Assembly: GCF_029227915.1 (NCBI RefSeq)
Contig: NC_079875.1
Span: forward strand, 26,980,001-27,044,000
DNA length: 64,000 nucleotides
From: Hydractinia symbiolongicarpus
Taxonomy: Eukaryota > Cnidaria > Hydrozoa > Anthoathecata > Hydractiniidae
Direction of reading: 5' to 3'
The translations under genes were made by a program, and so were the position numbers. Below are positions 59,191 to 64,000 of the stretch, piece by piece. The notes beneath the pieces were generated by a model. It was not told where the DNA came from and searched no databases. It saw nothing but the letters and a program-made list of their open reading frames with translations. The first letter of the stretch is position 1; each line of letters begins with the position of its first letter.

Positions 59191-59744
59191 AATCAAAATC
59201 TTGTGACTACTGCCCACTATAGATCGTTTTTCTGAAAAAAGACTGGATTTTCTACAAAATCAAACTGTTTCTGCCGTAAGTTTGATAATATACTTCTCTT
59301 TTTTAGGAAGAACACAAATACGAATATATGTAAAGCTAAAAAATATTAAAACAATGAGCACATCCAGTCGTTCTCATAAAAAACATTGACCCAACTTGTC
59401 GCTATATCACATTACATTCGGAGCAGTGATGTTATTCTTAAATTAACGATTACCTAAGTTTTGCACATGCTTTGATAGACGTTTTTTGCGAACAACATTC
59501 ATCTTATCGTCGGCACATCATAGCTATGTATAGGAGATGCACATAGACAAAATCTAGCAATATTTAATATCAAACACGATTGGAATGTTTGTAGAATTTT
59601 TCATTACTTTATAACGAAGTGTGATGACAGCTTTTGACATTAAAAATTTTTGGGACTTTGATGATGATGAACAGTATTACAATATTAACATTGCATGCTT
59701 TCCGTAATTATAAAATTCATGTTTCTATATCTTATAAAAACATA

Positions 59745-59910
59745 TTTCCCAAGCGTAAGTTTAGTGGTTTTTCACTTCAATTATAACTACCCATTAATGA
59801 TTGTTTGCGTTTATTATAACTACCCATTAAGGAATTAATAATGACATTGTATCTTGCTCATGTAGGGAATTCATACCACAGTTACTGATGTCCCATGACT
59901 TTTTAAGAAA
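59745..59910 (+). repeat. Direct repeat, right copy
   Basis: Partner of 59045-59190. It also carries an internal short duplication of ttataactacccattaa (about 59779 and 59815). Confidence 0.6.
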
Positions 59911-60034
59911 AGAAATTAATTAACCAGAATGATTTTATTCCACGCCTAGTCGAGATAAGCCATGTCGAGCGAGAGGAAAGAATTTCTGACGATAAGAAAA
60001 AGTAACATGACTGAGTAAAAGTTTATAGTAGCCG

Positions 60035-60330
60035 ATGGTAAGTTGCGTTTTTACTGATTCGTTATCTATTTTTTCGTTTACCTCATCAAAAGAACGGTGC
60101 ATCTGTTTTTAATTTATTTATAGAATGACAAAAGAAACTTCAGAAGCAAGAAAAGAAATTATGTCACACTGAAGGATGGTAAGTCGAATTTTTACAATTC
60201 GAACAATTTTACAATCTTTGTAAGTTATAACTTGCTATATCACTTTTTTAGTTTGGTTTACCAGCATTTTATGGAAAGGTGGAAAAAGCAATTGTGGGAG
60301 CCCAGAAGAGCTTGGAATCGACGACCTGGA
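60035..60330 (+). other. Exon-like series with consensus splice sites
   Basis: A donor ATG|GTAAGT lies at 60037/60038. A 55-bp segment (60124-60178) is bounded by an 'atttatttatag' acceptor and a GATG|GTAAGT donor. A further acceptor 'cacttttttag' at 60251 opens a segment that ends at a possible GTATGT donor (about 60335). If joined, one frame stays open: M-NDKRNFRSKKRNYVTLKD and then 'VWFTSILWKGGKSNC'. The alternative frame of the last segment is also open. Small exons like these could be 5' exons of a gene to the right, a non-coding RNA, or a short peptide. No family was recognised. Confidence 0.3.
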
Positions 60331-60339
60331 TTGCTGTAT

Positions 60340-63300
60340 GTGATTTTTTTTACTTTTTAATATAATACATATCGTGTGCTATAAAACCGTGCACGCCCGC
60401 TACCCGCTAAACAGCAAACTGCAATACACTCAAACATATAATTACTCGCGTATTTATTTTCTTGTAACAAGCCTTTAGGACATATTTAAGTATTGCGCGG
60501 TCCTTGCAGTTTATGTAGAATAGAATCATTATGTACCGTTTTGTATGGCTGTCAAATACTTAACCCCCTTTATTAAATGCCAACCTGCATTTCAACTCCA
60601 GAGCAATTGTGCATATAGTTGGTCCTACAAAAATAAAAAAGTCACTTTGTATATTTGCTGATTTATTTATGAAAAATAATATTCCGCGCACAAAAATTTT
60701 AATTAACGAAAGGGATGCTTTTCTTAACAATATCGACACACTGGTAGAACTCCTCTAATGAATTTTTTACTATTTTCAACCTTGCGGGGGCAGAGATCTT
60801 GTTACGACAAACAATGCTTGATAAACCGTACAATAGGAAATGTAGCAGCTAGTCACAAACCAAGCTGTATTTATCTTAAAACAGACACATAAAACGAATT
60901 TCTATCTTTCAGTGCCGTTTCATGAAATATTTTGTTAGCAGGTATAATAATTGCTACTACTCGTACATCAACCTTTACTTTTTTTAAAACAAGCCAGTTC
61001 GATTTTAATTCTCGGCTAATTTGTACTAAATCTGTTTTTAGGATTTAGGATTTATTAAAAACATTTTATTGTTTGGTAAGGAAATGCGCTAAGAAAATAA
61101 AGAAATGCCCGAACTCAAACGAAGCAGTAATTATTTTAAAAAAGTCAGTTTGATTTTGAACCAGTTTACTGTTTTTGTATATTGTTAGTGCTTTTTTATG
61201 GAACCCGTTTTGTCACTGAGTGCACTATTAAAGCTTGCAGTTAGTAGAAATCTGGAACACAAATAAAGTAAGGTTATGTCTTCATGTCCAAGTCATTTTT
61301 CGTAAGGTTTCATAAAACGCAGAAAGATACGCAACTTAATATATGCTTATCCTTTGAGAGAATATGCTCTTTCGTTTTCGTAACGTAACTGGTGAGATAT
61401 GGCAGCAACATATTTCCGTCATTGCATAATTGCACATCCGTTTTGCAGCGGAATTGATCTGACGTGAAAACGTTTGATGTTAACATTTCAAAATCTTTTA
61501 CCCAAATCAACATGTGAATATGTGAAGTCGCCTGTTTCTGGAGCTCGAATCAGTAAATTATCAAACTAACATTTGTTCGGCCTGCATGAAAAAGACCACA
61601 AACTTACTTTCGTCACTTAATCATTGATTCCAGACAATATTCCTGTAGCGACTTGCGAGAGGACATGGACAATGTTTTCTTACAACGTGACTTGACTTTA
61701 TACAAACTGACGTACTGGGCAATTCTATAAAAAGCATTTCTAATGCTATAACATGATATCAAACGTTACATAAGAACATAATCACTTACATTTGTTTTTT
61801 TTGTCATTCCGTTGAAGAAATAATAGATAGCGTCTGGTCTATCAGATTCTATGGCACCCAATTGTTCAAAACGATTTATTTAAAACAAAATATTTATACA
61901 GATAAAATCTTAGCTACGTATAATATCATGTACTCATCTTATGGTTGAGTTCTTCTCGCATTTCGATTGATTAATCTACGCGAAAGAAATGATAATTTTA
62001 TGTTCTACTAAGAGACGGGTGCAATTTGTTGTTGGTTTGTAATTCTAAAAAAATTTTCCCGTTAAAAAGAATTTTCCAGCTTGGTTTGACGCCAATTTAG
62101 TAGGGTCTAAAAATTTAGGCGAGCACATAATTGTTGACGCCTATTGCTAAAAATAAAATCATTACATTGCACATTTACATTTCAGACTAAATATCAAGGA
62201 ACGAATGAAAATAACAACGACTTAAATTAATATTTTAAAACCGGGTTAACCGGGTTAATACATTCGTTTTAAAAAGACATGTGTTCTGTTATCAAAGATA
62301 CTATTGAACTTTCTCTGCAACCGCATGTTTAAAACGTGTGATCCTATACATATTTTGATTAGCGTTTCAAAAATGGAATCGGGTAATTTTTTGAAAAATT
62401 AAACATAACAAATGGCTGATAAATTAATTTTTTTAGTTACTAGAAAACCTATAGTATTGAATCCAGGCCTTTGCTTGTGTAACCGAGCCGTAGTTTTGTT
62501 TTTACAAAAGAAAACTAGTTTACCACATATACGAAGAAAGTTTTTGAAACGCAGTCCGTGCGTCTGGTGTTTGTTCTAAACACACAAATTTTCTCAACAT
62601 TAAACGGATTGGTTTTCAGTTCATGGATGCTTTACTTTTTTAAAGCATTTTAAGGTGAGAAGAAATTAATGTTTGTTTTTAAAATGTGAAAATGTGTTAT
62701 TTCGTCTGAACAAAAATATTTTTTTCTGTGTAACATTTGTGCAATTCTTAATCTTTAAACTGTATTTATCTTGTATTTATTTAGATAAAAATATGAAACA
62801 AACGAAATATTGTGACATCAAAGATCCGATCATGTGGTCAATACGTGTATCTGCAAGTATAACATGTTACGATTGCAATTTTATATCAAGAATTATGGGT
62901 ACAAGAAACTAGATGTCAACCAGTAAGGAAATTTGTGCAAGCGTTACATTACGACGCAGTTTTTGAATGCAAGATCAATTAATGGCACATTAAAAGGCGA
63001 CCAATTTGTTAAGCTGTTTCAGAGTCTTTACGTTACGATTATAACCTGATTTTATGGAAGTGCTCTGTGTTGCTTGATGCACACACGTTTATTAAAAGCA
63101 AAGCGATTTCAAGTCCTGCTTGCCAAATGATAATTGTGCGAAATAATTCAGATTCAAGTCATTATTGCTTCGCTTACACCATATCTGTCACGACGATATT
63201 TAAGTAGTGTTTTGGTGTTAGATAAACAGTTCTCGGTTATTCTGATGACACTGAAACATTTTACTATGACAAATGGTTTGGTCATGCTTTGTAATAAACA

Positions 63301-64000
63301 TCAGCAAGTAACGCAATTGTTCTCCACAAGTTAAAAATAAGTGTCTGTCTGGGACAAAAAAGTGAATGTGTTTATTTTTTCGAAACGAAGTTTTTGTCCC
63401 AAACCGACTTAAAATTAGTATAATAATTCTTTATTAGGAGAGCACTTCGTGTTTTTTTACTATGCTCTTCAAACTTATTTTGCAAAAGGATTTTTTAAAA
63501 GACTTCTTTGTTTACACAATTAGTAAATCTTGTTTGAGCATTAACTAACTAATTATTATATGTTATAAGTCATAAGCAAATTTGTCCACGTGACATACAA
63601 CTAGTAATTTATTACATATTAGGAAATGTATTTCATAGATATGCTTAAATTTCGAGAACAGCATCCGTGAACTGGAATAATTGACAATCTGATAAGAGCG
63701 TCATTTTGCACTAAAAATTGCAGCGAACATAAAATAAACAACGCTTGACGCGCAGACTGCAATTCACAAACATGCAATGTAGCAAGCAAAAAATAAGCAA
63801 ATTTTAATTATATTTTTCTATTTTGCGTGTTGATTATTGTTTAAAAATGTGACCACTGTAAACAGCCTCCCTTTAATCGCATTATAATTATTTTCTCCAT
63901 TCACCGTCGAATATAACAGGGTCTTGATTCTAGGCAGCCGTTTACAGTGTAAAAATATTACGCCACTGTCATAAAATAGCGAATTAAAGAAAAACTACTT
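60340..64000. other. AT-rich interval without a supported gene
   Basis: Weak contents only. A short relative of the dispersed repeat ('gtgatcctatacatattttg', about 62338) lies at 62300-62370. An 11-bp inverted repeat tgggacaaaaa/tttttgtccca lies at 63350-63360 and 63391-63401. No ORF had a recognisable domain. Confidence 0.5.

Noticed and set aside
63350-63401. 11-bp inverted repeat as a terminator or transposon end pair
   Set aside because: A short hairpin with a 30-bp loop in AT-rich DNA is expected by chance; no other supporting feature.

Overview
This window looks like AT-rich, gene-poor DNA from an invertebrate animal. Several lines point to a nuclear metazoan genome: APE-type non-LTR retrotransposons, copia-like and BEL/Pao-like LTR elements, a THAP/YqaJ two-gene DNA transposon, a tRNA-headed SINE, Helitron-like fragments and consensus GT-AG splice signals. 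The repeat content resembles cnidarian, perhaps hydrozoan, genomes, but that is an impression and was not tested. I found no host gene I can name. The bacterial vocabulary (operons, ribosome binding sites) does not apply.

Layout. At 1-513 the minus strand carries the start of a copia-like LTR element: a very short LTR with a TATA box, a primer site resembling initiator tRNA-Met, and the first 57 codons of gag. Two diverged copies of an unrecognised ORF family follow at 527-1190 and 8421-9029. Between them lie a decayed non-LTR element (4976-6590) and a Helitron-like protein remnant (6604-7400). The best-preserved object is an autonomous-looking DNA transposon at 10492-14197. It has perfect 55-56 bp terminal inverted repeats and two intact convergent genes: a SWIM/YqaJ nuclease-like protein on the plus strand and a THAP-DDE transposase on the minus strand. 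This is the ISL2EU-like branch of PIF/Harbinger elements. A 777-bp MITE with perfect 32-bp TIRs is at 15565-16341 and a tRNA-derived SINE at 17103-17395. From 17.5 to 35 kb there are mostly unassigned AT-rich sequence, scattered repeat copies, a purine-rich block (29.07-29.64 kb) and one GC-richer, promoter-like patch (34.43-34.64 kb).

The most striking region is 36.6-53.3 kb. A damaged non-LTR retrotransposon with a degenerate 2A-like motif (36621-39808) is followed by about 13.5 kb in which roughly 126-bp satellite monomers alternate with three truncated copies of the same retrotransposon. All copies share the same internal deletions, and the three truncated ones share the same 5' breakpoint. 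They therefore multiplied as DNA, together with the satellite, not by independent retrotransposition. Two adjacent 4409-bp units (42958-47366 and 47367-51775) differ at only about six positions that I could see. That means a very recent duplication or an assembly duplication.

To the right, a BEL/Pao integrase fragment abuts the satellite (53312-53830). Two pieces of 2A/APE-type non-LTR elements lie head to head at 55.86-58.18 kb. The last 6 kb hold only weak signals, including a set of exon-like segments with good splice sites near 60 kb.
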